A stretch of 29,189 nt of DNA, taken from QWOP01 sp003669605 (GTDB lineage Bacteria; Planctomycetota; Planctomycetia; Pirellulales; UBA1268). This document shows, in pieces, positions 1 to 10,100 of the stretch (its first letter is position 1; each line of letters opens with the position of its first letter). Location of the stretch: NCBI GenBank assembly GCA_947481985.1, contig CANKIK010000057.1, positions 1 to 29,189 on the forward strand, in the 5' to 3' direction. The notes below the pieces were generated by a model, which saw only the letters and a list, made by a program, of their open reading frames with translations, had not been told where the DNA came from and searched no databases. The translations under genes were made by a program, and so were the position numbers.

Positions 1-214
1 CGGCCAGTTCCCGGACCACGGCGACGAAGTCACGCGGATAGCCCAGTCTTGGATCGCGGTCGCGCTGCACCGCGAGGATCGACATCGAGACCTCAGCCAG
101 GTAATCCATGGTGAGGAAATCGAGACCGGGTTCGCGGGAGAGCAGTTCGCGGGCGGCGCTGGGGCGATCGCCCCAAAAGGCCTGGGCATTCCCGATGCGG
201 ATGATGGGATTCAC
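1..214 (-). CDS. AtuA-like (DUF1446, acyclic terpene utilization) protein, N-terminal part, cut by window edge
   Basis: Reading the minus strand from a GTG at 214-212 gives 71 codons, open to the window edge. The N-terminus contains IRIGNAQAFWGDRPSAAREL and later LDFLTMDYLAEVSMSILA, which is the characteristic opening of the AtuA/DUF1446 family, so the family call is good although most of the protein is missing. The GTG overlaps the TGA of the upstream carboxylase gene as GTGA, and AGGAGAG lies a few bases upstream, so translational coupling is likely. AtuA proteins are found beside acyl-CoA carboxylase subunits in acyclic-terpene (citronellol/geraniol) and leucine-type degradation clusters; the exact biochemical role of AtuA is not settled. 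Pairing with a carboxylase here fits that pattern. The substrate in this organism cannot be read from the sequence. Confidence 0.8.
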   Translation of the reverse strand, partial: MNPIIRIGNAQAFWGDRPSAARELLSREPGLDFLTMDYLAEVSMSILAVQRDRDPRLGYPRDFVAVVRELA

Positions 215-1797
215 ACCTCTCTCCTGGTCACCGGCGGCGCGCCTCGGGGGGTTGGGGGCACCGCGGCCAACGCGGCAGCCAACCAAGTCCGCGTCTGGTG
301 GGGCTCGATGATGGCATCCACCCAGCCGCGGGCGGCGGCATAGCGGATGTCGGTCTGCTCCCGGTAGGTCTCGCGGACATGCTCGCCGAGAGTTTCGATG
401 TCCCGGGGGCTCAGCGGCTTCCCTTGCTTTTCAGCGTCACGAACTTTGAGGCTGAGGATCGTTTCGGCCGCTTGGCCCCCCCCCATCACGGCGTAGCGCG
501 CGTTGGGCCAAGCAAGGATCAGGCTGGGATCGTAGGCCCGGCCACACATTGCATAGTGTCCCGCCCCGTAGGAGCTGCCCACGATACAGGTGAACTTGGG
601 CACGGTGGCGATACTCATCGCCCGGACGAGTTCGGCACCAGAGCGGATGATGCCTGACTGCTCCGCCTCGCGCCCCACCATGAAGCCCTGCACATCCTGG
701 ATGAAGATCAGTGGAATTCGGTTGCGGTCGCAGTCGGTCACGAACCGGGCCGCTTTGCGGGCGGCGTCGCCGTAGAGCACGCCGCCGATCTGCACCTCGC
801 CGTGGGGGGATGTGACGCGGCGGCGGGCGTTGGCGACGATCCCCGCCGGGCGGCCGCCGATGCGGGCGTAGGCGGTGAGCAGGGTCCGGCCGTGGTCTGG
901 GCTGCTCTCGGCGAGGCTGCCGGAATCGATGATGCAAGCGAGCAGGTCGCGGACCTCGTATTCCCCCCGGCCGTCGGCCGGTACGATCCGGTAGACCTCC
1001 TCCACGGGAGCAGCCGGCGCCCGACCGCTGGCCGGCTCGCCCCGTCCTGGCAGAAGATCGATCAATTCCCTGATCCGCCCCAGGCAGGCGGCGTCATCGG
1101 GTTCGTGGAAGTCGACGGTGCCGCTGAGTGTGGCGTGCATCGTGGCCCCACCGAGTTCCTCTGGGTCGACCGATTGCCCGATGGCCGCCTTCACCAGGGC
1201 CGGCCCGGCCAGACAGAGTTGGCTCCCCTCCGTCATCAACACCTTGTCACAGAGCACCGGGAGGTAGGCTCCTCCGGCGATACAGTTGCCCATCACGGCG
1301 GCGATCTGCGGGATCCCCTCGGCGGCCAGAACGGCGTTGTTGCGGAAGATGCGGCCGAAGTCGTCCTCGTCGGGGAAGATCTCGTCCTGCAGAGGGAGGA
1401 AGACACCGGAAGAATCGACGAGGTAGACGATCGGCAGTCGGAGCCGGTAGGCCGTCTTCTGGGCACGGATCAATTTCTTCACCGACTGCGGAAACATCGC
1501 TCCGGCTTTCACCGTGGCATCGTTGGCGGCCACCAGACAGGGCCGACCGGCGATCCAACCGATGCCGGTGACAATCCCCGCCGCGGGGATGGCGCCGAAT
1601 TCCGGGTACATCCCGTGGGCGGCCCACAGGCCGGTCTCGAGGAATGGCGTTCCCTCATCGAGAAGCAGCGCCAGGCGTTCCCGCACCGGCAGCCGGCCGA
1701 GCTTCCGCTGCCGCTCCTGGCCGGATGGCCCTCCACCCTGGAGCAGCACCTCCTCCTGGCTGCGGATCGCGTCGGTCAACTCCCGCAGCGTCGCCAT
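211..1797 (-). CDS. Acyl-CoA carboxylase beta (carboxyltransferase) subunit, methylcrotonyl/geranyl-CoA carboxylase type
   Basis: 528 residues from the ATG at 1797, close to the usual ~535 of methylcrotonyl-CoA and geranyl-CoA carboxylase beta subunits. It carries both halves of the carboxyltransferase domain: an N-terminal half with GIVTGIGWIAGRPCLVAAND and MGNCIAGGAYLPVLCDKV, and a C-terminal half with PLIFIQDVQGFMVG, GSSYGAGHYAMCGRAYDP and VMGGGQAAETIL. The enzyme moves a carboxyl group from biotin to an acyl-CoA in the cytoplasm. An in-frame GTG at 1902 would add 35 low-quality Arg-rich residues; the ATG at 1797 has GGAG about 8 bases upstream and gives the family-typical beginning, so it is preferred. 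No biotin carboxylase/BCCP alpha subunit is visible in the window; it would have to be downstream of AtuA or elsewhere. Assignment to the family is firm; the choice between methylcrotonyl-, geranyl- and other substrates is open. Confidence 0.9.
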   Translation of the reverse strand: MATLRELTDAIRSQEEVLLQGGGPSGQERQRKLGRLPVRERLALLLDEGTPFLETGLWAAHGMYPEFGAIPAAGIVTGIGWIAGRPCLVAANDATVKAGAMFPQSVKKLIRAQKTAYRLRLPIVYLVDSSGVFLPLQDEIFPDEDDFGRIFRNNAVLAAEGIPQIAAVMGNCIAGGAYLPVLCDKVLMTEGSQLCLAGPALVKAAIGQSVDPEELGGATMHATLSGTVDFHEPDDAACLGRIRELIDLLPGRGEPASGRAPAAPVEEVYRIVPADGRGEYEVRDLLACIIDSGSLAESSPDHGRTLLTAYARIGGRPAGIVANARRRVTSPHGEVQIGGVLYGDAARKAARFVTDCDRNRIPLIFIQDVQGFMVGREAEQSGIIRSGAELVRAMSIATVPKFTCIVGSSYGAGHYAMCGRAYDPSLILAWPNARYAVMGGGQAAETILSLKVRDAEKQGKPLSPRDIETLGEHVRETYREQTDIRYAAARGWVDAIIEPHQTRTWLAAALAAVPPTPRGAPPVTRREV

Positions 1798-1928
1798 CGG
1801 TCGTCTCCGCCTGCCCTGGTCCAGTCTCTGTCGGAGTCTATCTCTGCCGGCCATCGGGGAGGAAGGCACGTCACTCAAGATGGTGCCGGCGACGTTCGCC
1901 ACGCGAATCTGCTGGAGGCTGGATTTGA

Positions 1929-3164
1929 ATGACGGCAGCGGTTGGTGGGAAGTCTCACCAGGACCGCCTCATGGTTGACATTCAACCCGCCGACAGGGAC
2001 GATTGGCGGCGGTCTGCGCGTGCCCCGGATGGACCGGAAGCGACCAGAATTGCCGGACCATCCGAGCCAGCGGGAATTGGCGTGACGCCCCTCATCCTGC
2101 TTAGCATGCTCATGCTGCTCATGCTGCCGGCCATGCCCTACGTGATCCTCCTCGTGCTCCCCGGCGTCTTGCTGGTGGGGATCTGGCTCTACCACCTGCG
2201 GTGGACCATCGATACCTGCGACCGGATCGGCACGCTCGGCGCCGGAAGCGCCGGCCATTTTTCCCTGGAAGCGCTCGCGACCTGCCGGACTTGCGATTTT
2301 ACTGCCGCTGACGGCCAACTCCTCCGGGGATCATTGGTGCACCACCGCTCCCCGGGGCCACGGCGGGGGATCGTGGTCTTCTGCCACGAATTCCGCGGGG
2401 ACAGACACAGCGCCGCTCCCTATATCACTGGTCTCCTCGAGCGGGGCTTCGACGTCTTCTCCTTCGACTTCCGTAACCACGGCCAAAGCAGTCGCATGTC
2501 CGGCTACGATCCGCGGGCCTGGACGACGGAGCATGAGGTCAGTGACGTCCTCGGAGCCGTGGCGTTTGTCCGCAGCCAGAAGGACGCCGATCCCCGCGGC
2601 GTGGCATTGATGGGACTCAGCCGCGGAGGCTCAGCGGCCCTGACCGCGGCCGGAAGGTGCGACGGCATCTGGGGGGTGGTGACCGACGGCGCCTTCGTAT
2701 CGCACTGGGTGACGGCCTCCACGATCCGCCGGTTCATCCCCCAGTTTGTCCCCTTTGCACCGCTCCTGGTCCGCCTCCCCTGGTGCCTGCATTGCTTCTA
2801 TGGAGCGATGATTCAGTCGATCGTCGCCCGCAGGCTCGGCCACACCTGCATCAACCTTGCCCAGGAAATCCTCGCCGTTCATCAGCCCTGGTTCATGATC
2901 CACGGCGGCCGCGACAGCACCGTCCCGGTGGAACTGGCACGCCGCCTGCGAAAGCTCGTCCCCCGGCGGCCGCGGCTGTGGATTGTGCCGGCGGCCAACC
3001 ACAACCGTTCGCTCCGGCGGGCGTCCCACCGATATCACCAGCGGCTCTGCCGATTCTTGGAGCGGCACGCCAAGCGACCTGCTTCCCGCCAGGCGCGGCT
3101 GACCAGTGGAGACCGGAGCCTTCGGCTCCCCGCGGCCGCGGGGAGTCGCGCTGCGGTGGGATGA
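1929..3164 (+). CDS. Membrane-anchored alpha/beta hydrolase
   Basis: 411 residues. A hydrophobic segment at about 53-90 (Leu/Met/Val rich, probably one or two membrane passes) precedes an alpha/beta-hydrolase domain at about 125-380. Visible parts of the fold are the oxyanion-loop strand VVFCHEFRGD near 150, the nucleophile elbow GLSRG with Ser231, the acid IHGGRDS with Asp329, and a catalytic His358 in PAANHNRS. The order and spacing match a serine hydrolase of the BAAT/dienelactone-hydrolase-like group; the substrate is not predictable. Start: ATG 1929 has GGAGG 10 bases upstream; ATG 1971 has AGGA 7 bases upstream and would give 397 residues, so the start is uncertain. It is divergent from the carboxylase gene and converges on the ABC ATPase gene with only 18 bases between stops. 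Confidence 0.75.
   Translation: MTAAVGGKSHQDRLMVDIQPADRDDWRRSARAPDGPEATRIAGPSEPAGIGVTPLILLSMLMLLMLPAMPYVILLVLPGVLLVGIWLYHLRWTIDTCDRIGTLGAGSAGHFSLEALATCRTCDFTAADGQLLRGSLVHHRSPGPRRGIVVFCHEFRGDRHSAAPYITGLLERGFDVFSFDFRNHGQSSRMSGYDPRAWTTEHEVSDVLGAVAFVRSQKDADPRGVALMGLSRGGSAALTAAGRCDGIWGVVTDGAFVSHWVTASTIRRFIPQFVPFAPLLVRLPWCLHCFYGAMIQSIVARRLGHTCINLAQEILAVHQPWFMIHGGRDSTVPVELARRLRKLVPRRPRLWIVPAANHNRSLRRASHRYHQRLCRFLERHAKRPASRQARLTSGDRSLRLPAAAGSRAAVG
3115..3143. repeat. Two adjacent inverted repeats at convergent gene ends
   Basis: GGAGCC-TTC-GGCTCC (3115-3129) is followed directly by a perfect 16-base palindrome, CCCCGCGGCCGCGGGG (3128-3143). Both lie inside the last codons of the alpha/beta hydrolase gene, just before the convergent stop of the ABC ATPase gene. 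There is no T-run, so they are not canonical intrinsic terminators, but strong hairpins between convergent genes may still help end transcripts from either side. They could also be chance structure in GC-rich Ala/Arg/Gly codons. Confidence 0.4.
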
Positions 3165-3182
3165 CCTGCCAAAGACAGATCC

Positions 3183-3959
3183 TCACCGCGTCGACAGCAG
3201 CGCCGGGCGGACGTCGGCCACCGACTCGATCCGCCCATCCCGCAACCGCACAATCCGCCGCGCCCGCTCGGCGATGTCGTTCTCGTGGGTCACCATCACA
3301 ATCGTCCTCCCCGCCTGATTGAGGGCGTCGAGGAGATTCATGATGTCGTGGCTGGTGGCGGTGTCGAGATTCCCGGTCGGCTCGTCGGCCAGAATGACGT
3401 GCGGGTTGTTGACCAGCGCCCGGGCGATCGCGACGCGCTGCTGCTGGCCGCCGGAAAGTTCCGTGGGACGGTGCCCGAGTCGACCGGAGAGACCGACCAG
3501 TTCGGCCAGTTTCAAACACCGCTCCCGACCGCCCGGCATCGGCGGTCGCTGGTACGACAGCGGCACCTCGATATTCTCCACCACGCTCAATTGCTGGATG
3601 AGATTGTAGGACTGGAAGATAAATCCCAGATAACGTCCCCGGACCCGCGACAGCGTCTCGTCATCCATCACCGCCACGTCTTGGCCGGCGAGGTAATACT
3701 GCCCTGCGGTGGGGCGGTCGAGGCAGCCGAGGACGTTGAGCAATGTGCTCTTGCCCGACCCAGACGAGCCCATAATGGCGACGAAATCGCCCTGGCGAAA
3801 ATCGATTGAGACGTTGTCGAGCGCCTTCACCTGATGCCCGCCGAGAGAATAGACCTTCGAGACGCCGCGGATCGCGGCGACGACATCCGCACTCGGAGCG
3901 CCTACCGGCGGCACACCGACCGCGTTGCTTCCTCTGGTGATCGCTCGATCGCTATTCAT
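3183..3959 (-). CDS. ABC transporter ATPase, MacB/LolD-type
   Basis: 258 residues from the ATG at 3959. All nucleotide-binding motifs are present: Walker A GSSGSGKST (64-72), Q-loop Gln116 in FIFQSYNL, signature LSGGQQQR (168-175), Walker B VILADEPTG (188-196) and the switch His225 in MVTHE. This is the energy-supplying subunit for the FtsX/MacB-type permease encoded immediately upstream. Its ATG lies inside the end of the permease gene (8-base overlap, ATGAATAG), which indicates translational coupling. The longer open frame upstream of 3959 is only the shadow of the permease gene. Family known for lipoprotein release, macrolide or peptide efflux; the substrate is not deducible here. Confidence 0.93.
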   Translation of the reverse strand: MNSDRAITRGSNAVGVPPVGAPSADVVAAIRGVSKVYSLGGHQVKALDNVSIDFRQGDFVAIMGSSGSGKSTLLNVLGCLDRPTAGQYYLAGQDVAVMDDETLSRVRGRYLGFIFQSYNLIQQLSVVENIEVPLSYQRPPMPGGRERCLKLAELVGLSGRLGHRPTELSGGQQQRVAIARALVNNPHVILADEPTGNLDTATSHDIMNLLDALNQAGRTIVMVTHENDIAERARRIVRLRDGRIESVADVRPALLSTR

Positions 3960-5277
3960 GGCGCAGCGCCTCAATCGGATCCATGTTGGCGGCGCGGCGG
4001 GCCGGATAGATTCCGAACACGATCCCCACGCCGACGGAGATGCCAAACGCCGCCACGATCGACCACGGCGCCAACCGCGGTTCGAGGTTACGGATATTCG
4101 GCGGTAGCGCCGCCCACACTTCAGGAAGGAACAGGCCCACTGCCCGGCGGACGCCATTGACCGTGGGACCGCAGAGAAATCCAAAGATCACTCCCAAAAG
4201 ACCGCCGGTGCCAGAAAGGACCACGGTCTCCCAGAGAAACTGCTGCACGATCTCCCCCTTGGTGGCCCCCAACGCCCGGCGGATTCCAATCTCTCTCGTC
4301 CGCTCCGTGACCGTGGCGAGCATGATATTCATGATCCCGATGCCCCCCACCAACAGCGAGATCCCCGCGATCAGGAGGAGGAGGACGTTGAACATCGCCC
4401 GCATCGTCTCGGCCTGTTCGAGGAGCTCCTTGGGAACGACAACCGCGTAGTCGACTACTTTGTGGTACCGCTGGAGGAGCGAGCGAATGATGTCGGCGGT
4501 GGCATCGACCTCCTTCATGTCATCGACCACGGCGGTGATCTGTGTCAGTTCGACCGTTTCCAACTGGAAGGCACCGGCGCGGATCGTGGCCACGCGGTCA
4601 CCGATCCGAGAGCGGAAGGTAGAGAGGGGAATGTAGACGTCGCGGTCGTACTGGCGGGCATCGAGGCTGCCGCCAATCGCCGCCGCCGCCGACCGCTGCA
4701 CGGCGATTCCGACGATGACGTAAAACTCCTGGCCGATCTGCACAGCGCGGCCGAGCGGATCCTCGATGGGAAACAGTTTCATCGCCGCCTCATGGGCGAG
4801 CACGACCACATTGGCATAGGTCTGGATGTCGACCTCCGACAGCGCCCGGCCGCGGGCGATGCGGAGCCTGGTCATGCCGAAGTAGTCGGGCGTGCAGGCG
4901 ATCACCTGACCATCGACGAAGTGCTCGCGGTGGCGGACTTCCCGACTGATTTCCCGCATCGGCACAGCGCGGCTGATGGTGGGGACATTGGTGATGATCC
5001 GTTCGAAGTCCTCGCGCAGCAGGCCGTAACTGATGCCCATCCGCGCCCCAGAGTCGCGTGACGACTCCTCGGCCGGCTTGATGCTGCGGACGATGATGCT
5101 CGTCGCCCCCAAATCCTTGATCTGCTGCTGCGCTTGGTAACTGACCCCCTCCCCCATCGCCACGAGCCAGATCACGGCCGTGACGCCGATCAGGATCCCC
5201 AGCACCGCAAGCGCCGAACGGAGCTTGTGCAACAGCAGGCTGCGGAAGCCGAGACGGAGTTGCTGGAACAGATTCAC
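3952..5277 (-). CDS. MacB-like ABC transporter permease (MacB_PCD + FtsX domains)
   Basis: About 441 residues starting at a GTG at 5277 (MNLFQQLRLGFRSLLLHKLR, a typical opening for the family). A TTG at 5307 would add ten residues that resemble nothing in particular; GGAAAG precedes the GTG by about six bases. Topology is the MacB one: one N-terminal membrane segment (LAVLGILIGVTAVIWLV), a large periplasmic domain of about 230 residues, then three C-terminal membrane segments. The first of these contains LLLLIAGISLLVGGIGIMNIML, followed by the conserved TERTREIGIRRALGATKGEI coupling helix. Unlike E. coli MacB the ATPase is a separate gene, overlapping at the 3' end. It acts in the inner membrane as a mechanotransmission pump with the adaptor and outer-membrane protein encoded upstream in the same operon. 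Confidence 0.92.
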   Translation of the reverse strand: MNLFQQLRLGFRSLLLHKLRSALAVLGILIGVTAVIWLVAMGEGVSYQAQQQIKDLGATSIIVRSIKPAEESSRDSGARMGISYGLLREDFERIITNVPTISRAVPMREISREVRHREHFVDGQVIACTPDYFGMTRLRIARGRALSEVDIQTYANVVVLAHEAAMKLFPIEDPLGRAVQIGQEFYVIVGIAVQRSAAAAIGGSLDARQYDRDVYIPLSTFRSRIGDRVATIRAGAFQLETVELTQITAVVDDMKEVDATADIIRSLLQRYHKVVDYAVVVPKELLEQAETMRAMFNVLLLLIAGISLLVGGIGIMNIMLATVTERTREIGIRRALGATKGEIVQQFLWETVVLSGTGGLLGVIFGFLCGPTVNGVRRAVGLFLPEVWAALPPNIRNLEPRLAPWSIVAAFGISVGVGIVFGIYPARRAANMDPIEALRHE

Positions 5278-5400
5278 GGCGGGCTTTCCGGGGCTCTGGA
5301 ACCCCAATCCTCAAGACGTCTCCGGCTCATTTTCAGACGAGTTCCCCAATGCCACCAATCGATCGATCGGCTCCGCTCCGACAGGGCAGGAGGGATGCGA

Positions 5401-7005
5401 TTACCCCTGTTTGGCAGCCCCCTTCGCCGCCGCCGGTGCAGCGGCAGCCGGGCCCTTCGCCGCCGGCGGGCCCTCTCCGGGACGTCTCCCCCCATCGCCT
5501 CCGGCCACTGACTCCTCAGCAGCGGCATCCTCCTCGCTGAACACGGCGCGGGGATTGAGAATCACCGACTCGCCATCCTCAAGCCCGGTGGAGATTTCAA
5601 TCAGTTTGTCGTTGCCCTGACCAATCGTCACCAGCCGTTTGTCGATCGTGTCCCCTTTGCGGACAGCGCAGTAATACTGACCACGGCGCTCGATGACGCC
5701 GGCGATCGGCACGGTGATCACGTCCTTGAGTTCGGCGACAATGATCTCCACTTCGGCAGTGAATCCAGGGCGCAGATCGCCAGGCTCGCCGTCGATCTTT
5801 ACCTGGACAACGTATTTCTTGGCCGTCGACATCCAGTTGGACTGGGGGCGGTTGGCCACCGCCGCCACAGAACCATCGAAGTCACGCCCCTGCACCTTCA
5901 CGCGGGCCCGCATACCGGTGCGGATCTTATCCACCTTCGCCTCATGGACCTCGACATCGGCGCGCATCCGGCTGAGGTTTGGAAGCCGGAGAATGGTCGT
6001 GCCCTCGTTAACCTTGGCTCCGTTCTTGATCTCCGTCGCGGCGTCGCGATTGCGGTCGTTGGCGTAGATCACCAGCCCATCCTTTGGCGCCGTTAGCACG
6101 CACTTAGCCAGTTGCGAACTGAGCCGATCGAGTTTCGCCTTCTCCAGTTCCAAGGCCGCCTGCTCGCTGTCTCGCTTGGCCTCGGCGGCGTCGCGCTTGC
6201 TCTCCAATTCGGTGAGCATCTTCGGCCGACCAAAACGCTTGAGGACGTCGAGAGCGATCTCGGCAGTCCCCTTGTCGAGATCGGCGCGGTCAACAGCCGA
6301 CTTCTGCGCATCGAGTTGCTGGGGAGTGATGTAGCCCTTGCGGAACATCCGCTGGCCATGCTCGAGGGAGTTTTTCGTTGACTGCAGGCGCTCGGTGGTG
6401 GCGCTGACATCCGACTCCGCCTTCCGAAGATCCTTCTTGTACGTCCCCTCCACATACTCCTCGACGGCAATCTTCGAAGCGCTATAGTCCTTGGCCGCTT
6501 GGATGTTGGCCGCTCTTGACTTCTCGTAGTTGATCTTCTGGGCCGAGACATCCTCGGAGAGTTTTGAACTGTCAAGCTTGACCAGTTCGGTTCCTTCAGT
6601 GACCCTTGAGCCGTCATCGATCAGCCAGACGATGGTAGCGCCGCCAGCGACCGCGCAGACGACATCGACGTTTTCATCGCTGACCATGCTGCCGTCCTCG
6701 GTGACAGAGATCGTCAGGTCGGCTCGCTGCGCTGTGTAGGCCGGAAGCGCCAGGAGCGGATTGGCGCTATTGCCCCGGCCGATGTGCGCAAGCACCCAGG
6801 GCGAGGCCACCACGCCGCCGCCGAGCACCGCCAGCGTGAGGAGCGTCTTCCAGGGAAACCGCCAACGGCGTCTGGCGACCACTCCCCCGCTGTCGGAGAT
6901 CGGGTCGCCGAGGATCTCGGCGATGGCTGCCACATCCGCGGCACCGGCTCGCGGAGCAGACACGTCGGCCGCCGGGGAGGCGAGGAGGGTTTTCGGGTCG
7001 TTCAT
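5401..7005 (-). CDS. Periplasmic adaptor (HlyD/MacA-like membrane fusion protein)
   Basis: 534 residues from ATG 7005. An N-terminal cytoplasmic stretch of about 50 residues precedes a single membrane segment (about 53-73, TLLTLAVLGGGVVASPWVLA). Then come a lipoyl-like half-domain (AGGATIVWLIDDGSRVTEGT), a long alpha-helical hairpin rich in Lys/Glu/Ala/Gln (about 155-310), the second lipoyl half (LTAPKDGLVIY), a beta-barrel region (MRADVEVHEAKVDKIRTGMRARVKV) and a C-terminal Ala/Pro/Gly-rich tail. Members bridge the inner-membrane permease to the TolC-like protein across the periplasm. It sits between those genes, about 120 bases from each. The unusually long N-terminal cytoplasmic extension and the roughly 50-residue low-complexity C-terminus are outside the core family. 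No convincing Shine-Dalgarno site precedes the ATG. Confidence 0.9.
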   Translation of the reverse strand: MNDPKTLLASPAADVSAPRAGAADVAAIAEILGDPISDSGGVVARRRWRFPWKTLLTLAVLGGGVVASPWVLAHIGRGNSANPLLALPAYTAQRADLTISVTEDGSMVSDENVDVVCAVAGGATIVWLIDDGSRVTEGTELVKLDSSKLSEDVSAQKINYEKSRAANIQAAKDYSASKIAVEEYVEGTYKKDLRKAESDVSATTERLQSTKNSLEHGQRMFRKGYITPQQLDAQKSAVDRADLDKGTAEIALDVLKRFGRPKMLTELESKRDAAEAKRDSEQAALELEKAKLDRLSSQLAKCVLTAPKDGLVIYANDRNRDAATEIKNGAKVNEGTTILRLPNLSRMRADVEVHEAKVDKIRTGMRARVKVQGRDFDGSVAAVANRPQSNWMSTAKKYVVQVKIDGEPGDLRPGFTAEVEIIVAELKDVITVPIAGVIERRGQYYCAVRKGDTIDKRLVTIGQGNDKLIEISTGLEDGESVILNPRAVFSEEDAAAEESVAGGDGGRRPGEGPPAAKGPAAAAPAAAKGAAKQG

Positions 7006-7134
7006 GGAGATGGAAAATCCCGGAGGGCTTTCTGTGCAGCGAAGCGACGCCGTCTGACAGGCTCATTCTATGCGTTTGGTTGGCGAATCATCCGTATTAA
7101 TCTGGCTGCAACCTGGCTGCGATCCAGAAACCCC

Positions 7135-10100
7135 TCAGCGGTCAACGGGCACTTTCACCGCATTGCCACTCCGGCCGGAAGTGGCCGCTGCGGGGAGTTT
7201 CAGCGGCCAAAGGAAGTTTTTCTTGGGGCTGGTAGGGGCGGCGTGCTCGTCATCCGCAGCAGCCGGCAACGGATCGGCCTGGACGGGGGGCCGGATGGCC
7301 GGAGGGGCGGGCATTTCCCTCCCCTTGTCGTCGACGTTGGCGGCCTTCGGGGCTGGGGAGTCGATCTCTTCGAGGTGCTTGAGCCATTCCTCAGGGACCG
7401 CCGGCGGCAGAGGCATTTCGTCCTCCGCGCACCGCTCGGCGCCTGAAAAGGGCTTGTCGACCCACAGCCCGTCATCGGTGAGATCCATGACTCCCAATTG
7501 CTGCGCGAGCGCAGCCCGGGTGGCGTAATAGTTGATCCAGATGCTCGTCAGCGCATCCTGCGTGCTCCGCAGATCGTTGAAAGCGAAGATCAGGTTGATC
7601 GTGGCGGTGGGGCCAAGTTGGCCAGCGTTGATGTCGGCCAGCGGGCTGCCGGCCGGACCGGGGAGCGGCGGCGGCGGGGCTGGCTGACTGAGCGTGAGCC
7701 GCGTCTGATCGACGCGGCGGATGGCGATGATCACCGCCCGCCGCTGGGTTTCCAGGTTCCGCTTATCGAGATCGAGTTGCCGCAGCGTCGAGCGAAGCGA
7801 GAGCTTGATTCGGTCCTCGTACTGAATCTGCTGCCGGCGGACCTGCTGGTAATCGAGGATCGCCTGGCGGAAGTTATTTCGTTCCACCAGCCGCGTAAAC
7901 GGCGCATCAAACTGGACGCCGGCCGACAGCGATCCGGTGGGAGTGCGGAATTTCGCCGGATTGTTGCCGACGGTGCTCACGTCGCCCGCCACCACCACAT
8001 CGAGCCCAGCCAGCAAAGACACGGCGTTGAACTGGATCAGCCGCCACTGATCGACGAGGGCTGCCCGGTTGTTCATCCAATCGAGCCGGTTGGCACGGGC
8101 GATCTCAAAGGCCACATCGGGGTCGAGGGGCTCCAGATCGATGGAGATCGCCTCCACCCGGGCCCGCGCCTGGATCAGCGACATCTCGTCGACGGCCTCT
8201 GAGACGTCGGCCACAAGCTTGACGAAAGCGTCTGCAATCTCACGGACATTCTCGGCGGTGAGTCTGCGCTGCAGGCGTTTCATCTCCCCCTCGGAATCGC
8301 GTGCCCGCTTGAGAAGCCTGCCGAGATCGTCGCGGAGCAGTTTCATCTCGCGGGCGAATGTCTCGCGCTCGGTGGGCCGCATTTCCGCCAGTCGGCCAGC
8401 GGCAGCGGCCTGGGCTCGAGTCAGATCGCTCTCAACCGCAGTGGCCTGCTCCTCGACGCGCTTCCGCAGTTCATCGAGCTTTGCCAGACTGGCCTCGATC
8501 AGATCCCCATCGGCCTGGTCCTCCTCGGCCTCGGTCCTCCGATCAGCCTTGGCGCCACCGCTGCCGTCGGCGGCCTCTGTATCCTCGTCGGCTGGAGCCA
8601 GATCCTCATCGGCATCCCCGCGAAGAATCGACTGTGGTGCGGGGATTTCTTCGACCCTGTCGCCGGTCAACTCCTCGACGCGTGGGTCGTCGGTTTCCTT
8701 CAGATTCTCCTCACGCCCGAAGGAATAGTTGGCGAGGAAGTCGCCAAAGTCGTTTTGCAGCGATTGCAACTCCGGGCTGATGAACTGAAAGGGCTTGATA
8801 AAAGCCTCGTCCAGCGCCACGGCGGTGTCAGAGGGGAGACAGAGCACATTGACTTTGAAGTTTTCAAGCTGGTTGGTGAGCGCGGTCTTGGCCTGCAAAA
8901 GGCCAGCCCGTCCGGTCTCGACGCTCTGGCGAAGCTGATCGACCTGATCGAGCCCCACCGTGCCGGCCTCGAGATTGGCATCGAGCAGCGCCAAGGCGCG
9001 CTCTTGCGCGGCCAGATTCTGCTCGGCATTGCGGACCTGCTGCCGGATCTGGAGCAGGCCCAGGAAGCCGCCGACATTGCCGGCACCGCCACCGGCAAAG
9101 CCCGATCCGCCGGTACCACCGCCGCCGACCTGGAGGCCGACGCCGTTTCCGCCAAAAAAGACGCCGCCGATGTTGCCGAAGCCCCCCACGCCCGTGCCGG
9201 TGAACCCAGTGAAGCCGGTGCCACCGAAGAAGCCGCCGCGGCGCTGGAGCTGCTGGGGGGTGCCGGCGCCGACGGCAATCTGGAGGAAGAACCCCTGCCG
9301 GTAGAACTGCAGTGTCCGGAGGTTTCCCAGCAGCGCCCGCTCCACGATCGTCAGCGGCTCAAGCGCGATCGACCGGCCGGCGCGGCGGAGGAGCGGCTGG
9401 ACGAGGTTGAAGTTCACCAGCGACACGTTGGTGTATTTGTCAGGCCCGGCAAACTGCCACATGATCGAATTGACGACGCCGACCACCAGCGTCCCGGCTG
9501 TGGCGAAGTACTTCTTTGCCTGGAGCGTGGTGTCGGTGGCCCAGATAGTTGAAGGCCCAGCGGCGTTGAGCGAACCGCGGTTGGCGTAGGTGGTGGCATT
9601 GCCGCCGAAGAGCTGGACGTCGAAGCGAAACCGCTCGGTGCTGACGTCGAGCGCGGAAAGGTAGAGCGTCTCCAACTGGTCTTGCCAGTCGAGTGAATTG
9701 AGGTAGGCCAGGCGGATGGCCGATTCGAGATTTAAATTGATGGCGCCAGAATCGGTGAGTGCCACCACCTCATTGAGCCGTCCCCGCCAGGCGGGGTTGT
9801 CGAGCGTGGTCCGGTCGCCGTTGTTGTGCCAGCGCGGCCAGCCCTTCTTGCCATCGACGCAGTGCATGTAGCGGTGCGACGTGGGATCATCCGGCGGCAT
9901 CGGCGGGAAGATCTGGTTGTAGCTGTCGTAGAAGCGGCTGCGCTCGTCCTGGCGGACGTTGTAACTGACAGGCACCGCCCAGCGCGGATCGCACGACTTC
10001 TCCGCCAGGAGGGTGCTCACTTCCCGGTCGGCCTGCGTGTAGTAACGACCGCGCGTGCAGCCGACCGCCCCGCCGGCAATGAGTGCCGGAACGAGAAGCA

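Noticed and set aside
802..1932. 376-codon plus-strand frame opposite the carboxylase gene
   Set aside because: It is an antisense shadow of a clearly conserved carboxyltransferase and shows no family motif.
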